A DNA stretch of 61,200 bases from Gallionella sp. (lineage in GTDB: Bacteria; Pseudomonadota; Gammaproteobacteria; Burkholderiales; Gallionellaceae). The translations under genes were made by a program, and so were the position numbers. Shown here in pieces: positions 1-8,616 of the stretch (position 1 is the stretch's first letter; every line of letters begins with the position of its first letter). The notes beneath the pieces are model-generated. The model saw only the letters and a program-made list of their open reading frames with translations. It had not been told where the DNA came from and did no database searches. Location of the stretch: assembly GCA_017880865.1 (NCBI GenBank), contig JADGRL010000014.1, positions 1 through 61,200 of the forward strand, given 5' to 3'.

Positions 1-99
1 ATCGCCGTATGCCGGGATCGCCACCGCTGCCAGAATACCGATAATCGCAACCACGATCATCAGTTCGATCAGGGTAAAACCTTTTTGAATGTTTTTCAT
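1..99 (-). CDS. pilA: Type IV pilin N-terminus (major pilin, partial)
   Basis: Only the first 33 codons are in the window; the rest lies off the left edge. The product starts [20 protein letters not shown], the class III signal that prepilin peptidase cleaves after the Gly before Phe+1, with the conserved Glu at +5 of the mature chain and a hydrophobic alpha1 helix. Such pilins polymerise into type IV pili, or pseudopili in type II secretion. The start is supported by a GAGGAG ribosome site 5-7 bases upstream. Upstream lie a sigma-54 promoter and, on the same strand, a gene for a PilB/GspE-like ATPase, so major pilin PilA is likelier than a minor pseudopilin. The missing C-terminus prevents separating PilA from GspG. 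Confidence 0.85.
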   Translation of the reverse strand, partial: MKNIQKGFTLIELMIVVAIIGILAAVAIPAYGD

Positions 100-476
100 G
101 TTGAGCTCCTCATAAAATTAACTTTGCACAGCCAGACGACTCAAGTCGTTGGTGAACACATGTCATCACGTGATGGCTTAATATAAGCAATAGCCATGCC
201 AATATTGCAATAGGCTAATCTTACGGGAATATTACAAATACATCATTCTGCCAGCGCGCTTAACTTACCCATCTCCGTCACCCGACTGACGATTTTGGGC
301 AGATGTACTCGGCACTGCCTCACCCTTCTAAAAGTATATTTATCCCGAATCTTTCGCAACCACGCTTTTAATAAAATGCCCGATGAAATCTGCCGGCATC
401 GGACTGGAGAAACCAAACGTGTTCAGAAAATAATACCTTTGAGCGGCGAGGGAATTGGGGGACTGCGTAAGCCTAT
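100..476. other. Intergenic region upstream of the pilin gene
   Basis: This 377-base stretch lies between the pilin start and the stop of the HD-GYP gene. It contains the pilin ribosome site and the sigma-54 promoter. An open frame on the plus strand at 295-567 has no ribosome site, no recognisable domain, and runs into the HD-GYP gene in antisense. I see no gene, RNA or clear terminator in the remainder. Confidence 0.6.
186..201 (-). promoter_or_regulatory. Sigma-54 (-24/-12) promoter of the pilin gene
   Basis: Read on the minus strand the bases are TGGCATGGCTATTGCT. This matches the RpoN consensus TGGCACGNNNNTTGCW at every specified position except the sixth, with correct GG-to-GC spacing. 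It lies about 87 bases upstream of the pilin start. Pilin genes in several proteobacteria are driven by RpoN with PilR, so the location fits. No PilR-type activator gene is in the window. Confidence 0.75.
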
Positions 477-2162
477 TTATGAGTCGAGATTCACACCCGG
501 AATTTTGCCCAAATCAACCTCATCGATCTGTTCGGGAGCCAGAAATTTTTTGGCATACTCGAGATAGACTTTTTCACGGATGAAGACGTCGAACAAATCG
601 GGGTCGATATGCCCGCCCAGCTTGAACTTGCCGAGGATGGTCAATGATTCGGTGAGGGTTTTGCCTTTTTTGTAGGGCCTGTCCTTGGCGGTGAGCGCCT
701 CGAAAATATCGGCGATACCCATGACGCGAGCTTGCACCGACATCTGCTCGCGCGTCAGACCGCGCGGGTAGCCCTTGCCGTCCATGCGCTCGTGATGCCC
801 ACCGGCATACTCGGGGACGTTTTTAAGATGTCTGGGCCATGGCAGCGATTCCAGCATTTTGATTGTGACATCGATGTGATGGTTGATGATTTCACGTTCT
901 GCAGCGGTCAAGGTACCGGCACGTATCGTGAGATTTTCAACTTCGTCTTCACTGAGAAAATTGCTTATTTTTCCATCGGCATCGCGCCATTGATAGGTGG
1001 CGATCTGGCGCACCCGTTCCTGAGCCTCGGCAGACATGGTCTCGCCACCGACATTGCAGTGGCGCAAAAATTCGCGGTCATCATCGAGTTGCAGTATGCG
1101 CGCTTCGTATTCGGCACGAATGGCTTCGCTGCCTTGATCCTCGTTCCTGAGCGTAGCGGTCGTAGCTTCAGCTACGGGAACCGCACGGCCTACCCCTTGC
1201 GGGTGCGATCCTCGATCCTTGCGAAGCATCGCGATCTCGGCATCGCGTTTGAGCACCTCAAAACGCGTGTCAAGTAAATGAATCCGGTCAAACAGGGTGT
1301 GCAGCTTGGTCGCTTTATCCACCACATGCACCGGCGTGGTGATTTTTCCGCAGTCATGCAGCAAGCCGGCAATTTTTAATTCGCGTCGGTCTTTGTCGGT
1401 CATCTCAAAATCCTTGAGCGGGCCCAGGGTGGTGCGATTGACGGCTTCAGCCAGCATCATCGTGAGAGCCGGCACTCGCGCACAGTGTCCGCCGGTATAG
1501 GGCGACTTATCGTCAATGGCCGTATTGATGAGCTGAATGAAAGCTTCGAACAATTCTTCCAGCTGATCGATGAGATGGCGGTTGGTCAATGCGATGGCCG
1601 CCTGCGAAGCCAAGGACTCCAGCAACTGTTGATCATCGATCGAGAACGGGATGATCGCGCCGCTTTTCTGGTCCAGCGCATTGATCAATTGCAGCACCCC
1701 GATGACATCATTCTCGTGGTTGCGCATCGGCACGGTCAAAAACGACTGGGAACGATAGCCGGTCTTGGCATCGAAATTTTTGGTGCCGGAAAAATCGTAA
1801 CCCTCCGCCATATAGGCATCTGGAATATTCACCGTCTCACCGCTGAGTGCCGCGTGGCTCACCACCATGGCGTGATTGGGCAGACCGGCCTCATCGTAAA
1901 GCTGGATCGGATAAAAAGTAATCGGTACGCCGCTGGTTCCGCCCATCGCCTTATTCAGCGTATTGTTGCGCAAAATTTCAAAACGCATCACCCGCTGTTC
2001 CATTTCATGCAGGTAGAGCGTACCCGCATCGGCGTGCGTAATGCGCATCGCCGCGACCAAAATGGTTTCCAGCAAGCTGTTGAGATCGCGCTGTTGGGAC
2101 AGCGCGATGCCGATCTCATTGAGGTCTTTGAGGCGATGCAGCAGGTTGTCAGGAGAATTCAT
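477..2162 (-). CDS. GAF domain HD-GYP protein (putative c-di-GMP phosphodiesterase)
   Basis: The 561-residue product has an N-terminal GAF sensor domain (about 15-190) and a C-terminal HD-GYP domain (about 210-540). The HD metal site is visible as HDCGK, and the signature HHERMDGKGYPRG is intact, as required for hydrolysing cyclic di-GMP. Between the two motif blocks is an insert of roughly 100 residues; part of it (GRAVPVAEATTATL) is encoded by a perfect-stem hairpin at 1156-1184 and looks like an acquired repeat. No transmembrane segment is evident, so it is probably cytosolic. It lies 24 bases downstream of the GAF-ATPase gene on the same strand and is likely co-transcribed. Enzymatic activity is inferred from motifs; the GAF ligand is unknown. 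Confidence 0.88.
   Translation of the reverse strand: MNSPDNLLHRLKDLNEIGIALSQQRDLNSLLETILVAAMRITHADAGTLYLHEMEQRVMRFEILRNNTLNKAMGGTSGVPITFYPIQLYDEAGLPNHAMVVSHAALSGETVNIPDAYMAEGYDFSGTKNFDAKTGYRSQSFLTVPMRNHENDVIGVLQLINALDQKSGAIIPFSIDDQQLLESLASQAAIALTNRHLIDQLEELFEAFIQLINTAIDDKSPYTGGHCARVPALTMMLAEAVNRTTLGPLKDFEMTDKDRRELKIAGLLHDCGKITTPVHVVDKATKLHTLFDRIHLLDTRFEVLKRDAEIAMLRKDRGSHPQGVGRAVPVAEATTATLRNEDQGSEAIRAEYEARILQLDDDREFLRHCNVGGETMSAEAQERVRQIATYQWRDADGKISNFLSEDEVENLTIRAGTLTAAEREIINHHIDVTIKMLESLPWPRHLKNVPEYAGGHHERMDGKGYPRGLTREQMSVQARVMGIADIFEALTAKDRPYKKGKTLTESLTILGKFKLGGHIDPDLFDVFIREKVYLEYAKKFLAPEQIDEVDLGKIPGVNLDS
1156..1184. repeat. Hairpin repeat inside the HD-GYP coding sequence
   Basis: The sequence folds as GCGGT-CGTAGC, loop TTCA, GCTACG, a three-base bulge, then ACCGC: an 11-bp stem. 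It lies in the linker-like insert of the HD-GYP gene and keeps the frame open. Its form resembles dispersed palindromic elements. A second copy is not visible in this window, so repeat status is inferred. Confidence 0.45.
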
Positions 2163-2186
2163 GATGCAATCGTTAGCCGTTAATGA

Positions 2187-4586
2187 TCACTTGATACAAA
2201 CCGCGCGCACCTGGTGCATATCGGTTATGCCTTGCAGTACCTTCTCCATGCCGTCCTGCTTCAGCGTATGCATCCCCTCTTCGAGTGCAATCGCCAACAA
2301 TTCGGCAACGCGCGCATGCTCCTGGATGGCCTTTTTGATCGGGTCTGAGCCAATCAGCAGTTCGTGCAAGCCCACCCGCCCACGATAACCGGTGCCGCCA
2401 CATTTCTCGCAGCCAACTGGCGTAAAAATGGTGAATTGCCCTTTTTCATCGGCGAATAATTTCCGCCACTCGTCATACAGAGCCTTGGTCGCGGCAGCCG
2501 GGTCTTTCTTCCAGGTCGGCGTATTCATCAACTCGCCGCTGTACTCGGTAAGCATCGATTTAATTTCATCGGCGGTTGCGATATGCGGCTTCTTGCAGTC
2601 ACCGCACAGGCGCTTGCCCAGACGCTGCGCCAGAATCCCCAACAGCGCATCCGAAAAGTTGAACGGATCCATACCCATGTCCAGCAATCGGTTGATGGAT
2701 TCCGGCGCGCTGTTGGTGTGCAGCGTGGCGAACACCAGGTGACCAGTCAGCGAAGCTTCGATGCCGATGGACACGGTTTCCTTGTCGCGCATTTCACCGA
2801 CCATAATCACGTCCGGATCGGCACGCAGGAAAGCACGCATGATCGTGGCAAAATCCAGACCGGCTTTCTTGTTGATCTGGACTTGACGCAAGCCCTTCTG
2901 GGTAATTTCCACCGGGTCTTCCGCCGTCCATATCTTGGTGTCCGGCGTGTTGATATATTTGAGAATGGAATGCAGCGTGGTGGTCTTACCGGAACCGGTC
3001 GGACCGCACACGAAGAACAAACCGTATGGCTTGCTCACCGTCGTCTTGATCAACTCGTTATTGCGTGCCGAGAAGCCCATCTTCTCGAGCGGCAACGGTT
3101 CACCGGAGGCCAAAATACGCATCACCACGTCTTCCACGCCGCCCTGTGAAGGGATGGTCGCCACGCGCAACTCGATATCCAGAGGACCATATTTCTTGAA
3201 CTTGATCTTGCCGTCCTGCGGTTTGCGCTTCTCGGAAATATCCAGGTCGCACATGATCTTGATGCGCGTTATGAGCGCGTTACGGTAGGTGGACGGCACT
3301 TCGATATAATTCATCAGCGAACCGTCTTTGCGCACCCTAATCTGCGTCTTGGCTTTGCCCGGTCCCGGCTCGATATGAATATCCGACGCGCCCATCCGGT
3401 ATGCGTCCACGATGACTTTATTGACCAGCTTGACCAATTCATTATCGGCGGCGGCGCTGACATCCTCTTGGCTGACACCGTTGGTTTCTTCCTCATCCCC
3501 CCCCATGCTGGTCAGAATATCGTCCATAGACGATTCGTCACCGGCAAGGGCACCGCTACCTTCTGAAGCTGCGCCGCCGCCATAGAACAAATCCAGGGTT
3601 TGCTTGAATTCGCGCTGCGAGCAAACCTTATAGACCAGCCGACTCTTGGAGAAAATGTTATTAACCACCCTTGAGGCCTGAATCCGCTCAGGGTCCGTGG
3701 TCAAAATCGTCAGCCCCTCCTGGGTTTCATCGATGGGAATCCAATGGCTGCTTTCCACATACTCTCGCCTCAGATTTTTCAACAACTCGGCGGGCTTGAG
3801 GCGATCACCCCGGTATGCTTCATAAGGAACCCCAAAGAAGCTGGAAAGCGCCTTGCCCAAGGCGGCAACATTGACTTGAAATTCGTCCAGCAACACTTCT
3901 TCGATATCTATACCTTTGCGCCTTGCGGTACGCGTCGCCAATTCGAATTCCGCAGCAGAAAGTACTGCATCGGCAACCAGATAGTCATATTTTGTTTTGG
4001 CCGTGCTATTTTGCTGACGTTGATGCTGGCGTAATGCGACAGCCATGGTCTGCGCCAGCTCCTGCACGCCCTCTTCGATCATAGGCGAAAAAGATGCGCC
4101 GGCCTTGTTATTGATCACCTGAATGATGCCGACCAGATCGCCGCTGGCTGCATCCAGAATCGGGGCGACCAACATTTGCTTGGTGCGATATCCGGTGCGC
4201 TTGTCTACTTCCTGCAAAAAACGCAGATGCGAACTGTACTGCGCCAACTCTTTCTCATCGTAAACGTCCTTGATGTTGAGCAGCTTCTTATGCATTGCCG
4301 CATAACCAGCAAGGCTTTGCTCGGCGATGGGCAACTTGAGATCCTTGAAAGAATTGAGTCCGGTCTTGACCTTGGAAACCAGCGAGATATTGTCTTCACC
4401 CACGACATAGATGGTCAACCGGTCCGCATTGAACAGCGCGCAGATGTCCTTGCTGACCTCCAGCATGATTTCATCAACGTTACCGGTAGCGTGTATCTTA
4501 TTGTTGACGTGATTGAGATTTTTGGTGAATTCGAGCCGTTGGCTCATATCACCGACCGCGTTACTGGTTGCCATAACTGTACTCAT
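2187..4586 (-). CDS. GAF domain-containing PilB/GspE-type secretion ATPase
   Basis: The 799-residue product is longer than classical PilB (about 570) because of an N-terminal GAF domain (about 20-175). A T2SSE_N/MshEN-like region follows (about 205-345), then the hexameric ATPase: Walker A GPTGSGKTTT, Asp box AEDPVE, Walker B with DPDVIMVGEMRD, and a His box in GHLVFATLHTN. A tetracysteine zinc motif (CGDC and CEKC) precedes GYRGRVGLHELL. These residues identify an extension-type assembly ATPase for type IV pili or type II secretion. I could not find the canonical MshEN cyclic di-GMP motif. The chosen start has a GAGGG ribosome site; an in-frame ATG four codons later is possible. The HD-GYP gene follows directly, and the pilin lies beyond it. 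Confidence 0.88.
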   Translation of the reverse strand: MSTVMATSNAVGDMSQRLEFTKNLNHVNNKIHATGNVDEIMLEVSKDICALFNADRLTIYVVGEDNISLVSKVKTGLNSFKDLKLPIAEQSLAGYAAMHKKLLNIKDVYDEKELAQYSSHLRFLQEVDKRTGYRTKQMLVAPILDAASGDLVGIIQVINNKAGASFSPMIEEGVQELAQTMAVALRQHQRQQNSTAKTKYDYLVADAVLSAAEFELATRTARRKGIDIEEVLLDEFQVNVAALGKALSSFFGVPYEAYRGDRLKPAELLKNLRREYVESSHWIPIDETQEGLTILTTDPERIQASRVVNNIFSKSRLVYKVCSQREFKQTLDLFYGGGAASEGSGALAGDESSMDDILTSMGGDEEETNGVSQEDVSAAADNELVKLVNKVIVDAYRMGASDIHIEPGPGKAKTQIRVRKDGSLMNYIEVPSTYRNALITRIKIMCDLDISEKRKPQDGKIKFKKYGPLDIELRVATIPSQGGVEDVVMRILASGEPLPLEKMGFSARNNELIKTTVSKPYGLFFVCGPTGSGKTTTLHSILKYINTPDTKIWTAEDPVEITQKGLRQVQINKKAGLDFATIMRAFLRADPDVIMVGEMRDKETVSIGIEASLTGHLVFATLHTNSAPESINRLLDMGMDPFNFSDALLGILAQRLGKRLCGDCKKPHIATADEIKSMLTEYSGELMNTPTWKKDPAAATKALYDEWRKLFADEKGQFTIFTPVGCEKCGGTGYRGRVGLHELLIGSDPIKKAIQEHARVAELLAIALEEGMHTLKQDGMEKVLQGITDMHQVRAVCIK

Positions 4587-4696
4587 TCCATTCCCTCTTG
4601 CGTCTCATTAGGCTGCTGTTGTGCCAACATCAACCTTGGTTCATTGCCATCCAAAATCAAAATTTCAATGTCGGGGGTGTATCTCATCGCATGCTT

Positions 4697-5461
4697 TTAA
4701 AGCTCGAATTCCTGATTATTCAATAACATTCTGGGACGGTATCCACGTACACAGTCTTCGATCTCCTGCATCGTCAATTCCAGTTCACCCGGCTTGAGAT
4801 GAGTGATGAATATCTCTGCATCGCGCTTATATTTGACCAGCTCTTCAGCGAGCATACTGGGACACAGATGCTTGGAAATTAACGCCAAATCCTTCTCGCT
4901 GTTTGAAAATGCCGTCTCGATAATGAGGTAACGCAAATTCTCAATTTTGTTGACCACCTTCCACAACGCATCATTCGTGGTGGTGTCACCGCTAAATACC
5001 AGGCTCGCCTTGCCACTGTCCAAATGATAACCAACCGCAGGCACAACATGATTGGCGGGGATGGAGGTTATTTTGCGTCCATTCAGGACAACCGTCTCGC
5101 CCAATTCCATAGACTGATAACGCAGGTAAGGTTGCTGAGCATTGGGAATTTCGCTGAAATCCGGCCATATTTTCCAATTAAAAATATGTTGCTTGAGGAT
5201 GTCCAGCGTCTCTTCGCTTGCATATACGGTCAATGGGCGATCACGCATAAATCCAACGCTGTCCAGCATGAATGGAATGCAGGCGATATGATCGAGGTGA
5301 GAGTGGGTAACGAAAACATGGTCGATCATGGCGAGTTCGGACAAGCTGAGTTCACCCACCCCGGTTCCTGCATCGATCAGCACGTCATGATCAAGCAGGA
5401 ACGATGTGGTGCGCAGATTGCCGCCGATTCCACCACTGCATCCCAATACTCTGAGTTTCAT
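4697..5461 (-). CDS. MBL-fold hydrolase, class II cAMP phosphodiesterase-like
   Basis: The 254-residue product has the metallo-beta-lactamase metal motif THSHLDH near residue 75, preceded by a GTG-type strand in LIDAGTGVGELS. Later metal ligands include the Asp in VFSGDTTTND and a His in THLKPGE. The layout matches the PDE1/CpdP class II 3',5'-cyclic-nucleotide phosphodiesterase group rather than RNase Z or glyoxalase II, but family-level similarity does not prove the substrate. Its context favours cyclic AMP: it lies 32 bases downstream of a CHASE2 adenylate cyclase on the same strand, so synthesis and breakdown would be co-expressed. No signal peptide is seen. Confidence 0.78.
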   Translation of the reverse strand: MKLRVLGCSGGIGGNLRTTSFLLDHDVLIDAGTGVGELSLSELAMIDHVFVTHSHLDHIACIPFMLDSVGFMRDRPLTVYASEETLDILKQHIFNWKIWPDFSEIPNAQQPYLRYQSMELGETVVLNGRKITSIPANHVVPAVGYHLDSGKASLVFSGDTTTNDALWKVVNKIENLRYLIIETAFSNSEKDLALISKHLCPSMLAEELVKYKRDAEIFITHLKPGELELTMQEIEDCVRGYRPRMLLNNQEFEL

Positions 5462-5493
5462 CTTGTCCCGTCTATCCTGAAAAATTTATCGGA

Positions 5494-7716
5494 TTACTTG
5501 ACCCGAAAATCGAATACGCCATCCCAATCCGCATTAGGCGGACGTTTACGAAAAAAAGCAACACGCTCCGCGTACTTTCCATACAGGGCAACACCCGGCG
5601 ACATGCGCTGCAAATTCATCAGTTGCAATTCCGCCTGATCCCAATCCTGCTTGCGATACAAGCGACGCACTTCATGGAACAACGTGACTTCATCCTGAAG
5701 TGCTTTGTCAGCCTCACTGAGCAATACGATCGGTTCGTAAATCGCCACGGGCTTATCTTTACCTTTTACACGCACGTGGTCAAGTTCGCGATATAAAAAG
5801 TCCGTCACAAGGTTCCGGGTATTTTCGCCGACGATGAACCCCACCCCGTATTGCTTGGTGATCCCCTCCAGACGTGATGCCAGATTCACTTCATCGCCCA
5901 TCACCGTGTAGGCGACACGCACCTCAGACCCCATGTTGCCAACACTGACGCGCCCCGAATTGACACCCACACCCACTTGAATCTCAGGCCAACCGCGTTC
6001 CTTGAAGTGTGGCTGTAATGCTTGCAAGGTCGCCTGCATCTCGATACCCGCCAGTATGGCGTTGCGGGCGTGATCCTTGTCCGGCAGGGGTGCACCCCAA
6101 AATGCCATGATGCAGTCGCCCATATACTTGTCTATCGTGCCGCGGTGTTTGTAGACGACACGCGACAAGGGCGTCAAAAACTCATTCATCAGCAGCGATA
6201 ATTCCTTGGGATCCAGCCCCTCCGAAATGGTAGTAAAACCGCGCACATCCGAAAACAGGATAGTCATCTCACGGCTCTCGCCTTCCATCGACACGTTTTG
6301 TGGATTTTTCGCTATCTCCTCGACCACTTCGCCCGGCACATATTGCCCGAACAATCTGGTAATCTGATGTTTGGTACGCGACGTGAAAAAGTAGCCGTAA
6401 GACATATTCACGGCGAATAACAAAGCGATCATCAGCAAACTGTTCGACATCGGCATCAATACATTCCCATACTGCCAGACAACCAGACTCAGCCCTGTCG
6501 TCATAATGAGTGTAACAATCGAGGCGAGAATCGCCTTGGCCGGAGTGAGTAACGGCAACAAAAAGCTCAAAGCTATTCCGATCAACAACAGCCAAACCAC
6601 CTCCGCACCCAGCATATAAGCCGGTTGCCCTTTCAAATTCTGGTCGAGAATACCGGAAATCATGTTGGCGTGGACTTCCACCCCCGGGTATACCTCTGCC
6701 ACCGGTGTGGAGCGCATATCCATCAATCCCGGAGCAGTCGTTCCCACCAGAATGATCTTGTTTTTTAGTTGTGCAAGATCAACGCGGTCATGCAGCACAT
6801 CCGCTATCGAAATATAACGAAAACTTCCCTGTCCTCCGCGGTACGGCACAAAAGTTGCCACATCGCTGTCAACCGGGATTTTCAGCCGACCACCAGCCGC
6901 CTCCAGCTCCAACCATTCCAAACCGGCATACCCGCCGGTCTTGACCTCGGCATACCCAGGTAACAATTTGGTTGGGCCCAACAAGGTGCGAACCATCGCA
7001 AGAGACAAAGACTCGTAATATGCGCCATCGTATTCTGCGAGCATGGGCACACGGCGTACCTGTCCATCAAAGTCCACCAAAGGATTGAAGTGGCCCCCGC
7101 TGGCAACGGCTTGTTGCAACTCGGGAAGATTGGCACCGTAACCATTAAAAGTTGCAAACTCGATAGAATGCCCCGTGAAAGAGCCCGACGGAAAGGTCGG
7201 CTCGGGAAGCATGCCGGAAACATGCGGTGCTTTTTGACTGGTTAGATAATAACCCAATACCACATTGCGATTTTTGATCTTGCTGGCAAACAGCTTGTCA
7301 TATTCGAGTTGCGGTTGGATTTGGCGGAGCGTAGCCTGAAACGACCGATCTCCCTTGAGTTGATTTTGCCCGAGCTTCTGCAACACTTTTAGCCCTGAAC
7401 TCTCATCCCTTTCGGCAAAAACAACGTCGAAGCCCACCACCGCGACGCCATATTTATCGAACAGCTTGTCCATCAACAAGGCCAAGCGGTCACGCCCCCA
7501 TGGCCAACGACCTTCTTCCTTCAGGCTTTTTTCGTCTATATCGACAATAACGATACGATCATCCAGCGTGCGCGGCATGGTCAAGCGCAATCGATAATCG
7601 TGAATAATAGAAGATAGCTGCTCGACAAAATCCAGTCTGTAAAAACGGGCGGCACTACCGACAAAAAACAACATTATCAGTAGTCCAAGTCCAATCAGGA
7701 TTGCGTTTTTTTTCAC
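5494..7716 (-). CDS. CHASE2 domain adenylate cyclase (class III)
   Basis: The 740-residue membrane protein begins with an anchor (ILIGLGLLIMLFFVGSA), then an extracytoplasmic CHASE2 sensor domain (about 30-340), three closely packed transmembrane helices (about 355-430) and a C-terminal class III cyclase domain (about 465-650). Catalytic elements are present: metal-binding Asp in FSDVRGFT and in KYMGD, the purine-specifying Lys before YMGD and Thr in YTVMGD, and the transition-state Asn and Arg in NLASR. These fit ATP as substrate. It starts a short unit with the MBL hydrolase, 106 bases after the FHA gene. The kinase encoded upstream shares the CHASE2 architecture. Ligand unknown. Confidence 0.88.
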   Translation of the reverse strand: MKKNAILIGLGLLIMLFFVGSAARFYRLDFVEQLSSIIHDYRLRLTMPRTLDDRIVIVDIDEKSLKEEGRWPWGRDRLALLMDKLFDKYGVAVVGFDVVFAERDESSGLKVLQKLGQNQLKGDRSFQATLRQIQPQLEYDKLFASKIKNRNVVLGYYLTSQKAPHVSGMLPEPTFPSGSFTGHSIEFATFNGYGANLPELQQAVASGGHFNPLVDFDGQVRRVPMLAEYDGAYYESLSLAMVRTLLGPTKLLPGYAEVKTGGYAGLEWLELEAAGGRLKIPVDSDVATFVPYRGGQGSFRYISIADVLHDRVDLAQLKNKIILVGTTAPGLMDMRSTPVAEVYPGVEVHANMISGILDQNLKGQPAYMLGAEVVWLLLIGIALSFLLPLLTPAKAILASIVTLIMTTGLSLVVWQYGNVLMPMSNSLLMIALLFAVNMSYGYFFTSRTKHQITRLFGQYVPGEVVEEIAKNPQNVSMEGESREMTILFSDVRGFTTISEGLDPKELSLLMNEFLTPLSRVVYKHRGTIDKYMGDCIMAFWGAPLPDKDHARNAILAGIEMQATLQALQPHFKERGWPEIQVGVGVNSGRVSVGNMGSEVRVAYTVMGDEVNLASRLEGITKQYGVGFIVGENTRNLVTDFLYRELDHVRVKGKDKPVAIYEPIVLLSEADKALQDEVTLFHEVRRLYRKQDWDQAELQLMNLQRMSPGVALYGKYAERVAFFRKRPPNADWDGVFDFRVK

Positions 7717-7822
7717 GTCGCTTAATAGACGCTAAATTGAGGACACAAGCAGCAAATGGGCTGATCAAAGGCAACAAGCAAGACAGTGGTTATGCCCTCT
7801 GTCGGCAGTCCTCTGTCCACCA

Positions 7823-8596
7823 CTATTCCTTGAAATAGAATTCCATCTTGACACCGGCCAGTTCAATCACATCATGTTCATTCAATTGATGCGCCTGATT
7901 TGTCAGTGCCTGCCCGTTCACCAGCGGGAAATTTTCCCCTTCGACATGGGTAATAAAATACCCATGCGGGCGACGGGTCAGTACGGCCACTTGCATGCCC
8001 GGTTTACCTAAAGTGGTGAGGTTTTTCACAAGTTCAAGTTCCTTCCCGGCATTTGGCCCAGTCAAAACTTGCACCACCGCGATTTGCTTTGAAGCATCCG
8101 CTGGCGCAAAAGCTTGGACAGGAGCAACTGCCACTTGGGGCATTTCGAACTTGCCAGTTAATTCTACCGCCTCTTCGTGCACCTGCTTACTCTCAACTTG
8201 CGAACTCGGCGTCCCCGCAGGCTTGTTTGCGCTAGTAGCCGCCGGCTTAACTGGTGCACGCAACACCATGGTTTTTTCAAAATCAGCGGGACTGGTCTGG
8301 GTGATTTGATCGTTGATGTATTTCAGCTTGTATTTGCCGATTTCGATTACATCATTGTTTTGCAGGAAGTGCTTTTTAGTCGGCTTCCCATTCACTTCCA
8401 GTCCGTTGGTGCTATCCAGATCCTCTAAAAAGGAATCATGCAAGATGGTAACGATCGCAGCATGCTCACCGCTCACCGCCAGGTTGTCGATGGCGATGTC
8501 GTTGTGTTCTTTGCGCCCGATGGTCATGCGCTCTTTGTTCAGGGGGTATTCTTTGAGTACCGCCCCATCCATGCTGAGTATCAGTTTTGCAGCCAT
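7823..8596 (-). CDS. FHA domain protein (two FHA modules)
   Basis: The 257-residue product carries an N-terminal forkhead-associated domain (about 20-90) with the phosphothreonine-binding residues in place: MTIGRKEHND, SGEH and DLDSTNGLEVNG. A second, degenerate FHA-like fold (about 175-255) keeps only the VNGQ turn and probably does not bind phosphopeptide. The linker (100-165) is rich in Ala, Pro and Lys. There is no membrane segment. FHA proteins read Thr phosphorylation by Hanks-type kinases. This gene sits 20 bases downstream of a PP2C phosphatase gene and close to a Ser/Thr kinase gene, so it is the obvious candidate substrate or adaptor of that kinase. What it recruits is not visible. 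Confidence 0.87.
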   Translation of the reverse strand: MAAKLILSMDGAVLKEYPLNKERMTIGRKEHNDIAIDNLAVSGEHAAIVTILHDSFLEDLDSTNGLEVNGKPTKKHFLQNNDVIEIGKYKLKYINDQITQTSPADFEKTMVLRAPVKPAATSANKPAGTPSSQVESKQVHEEAVELTGKFEMPQVAVAPVQAFAPADASKQIAVVQVLTGPNAGKELELVKNLTTLGKPGMQVAVLTRRPHGYFITHVEGENFPLVNGQALTNQAHQLNEHDVIELAGVKMEFYFKE

Positions 8597-8616
8597 ATTC
8601 GTAATCCTCGTACTAA

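Noticed and set aside
295-567. Plus-strand open frame of 90 codons upstream of the pilin region
   Set aside because: No ribosome site or domain, and it runs antisense into the HD-GYP gene.
2187-4586. Canonical MshEN cyclic di-GMP-binding motif in the GAF-ATPase
   Set aside because: The N-terminal region is T2SSE_N-like, but I could not find the RLG...L spaced motif, so I make no claim of direct c-di-GMP binding.
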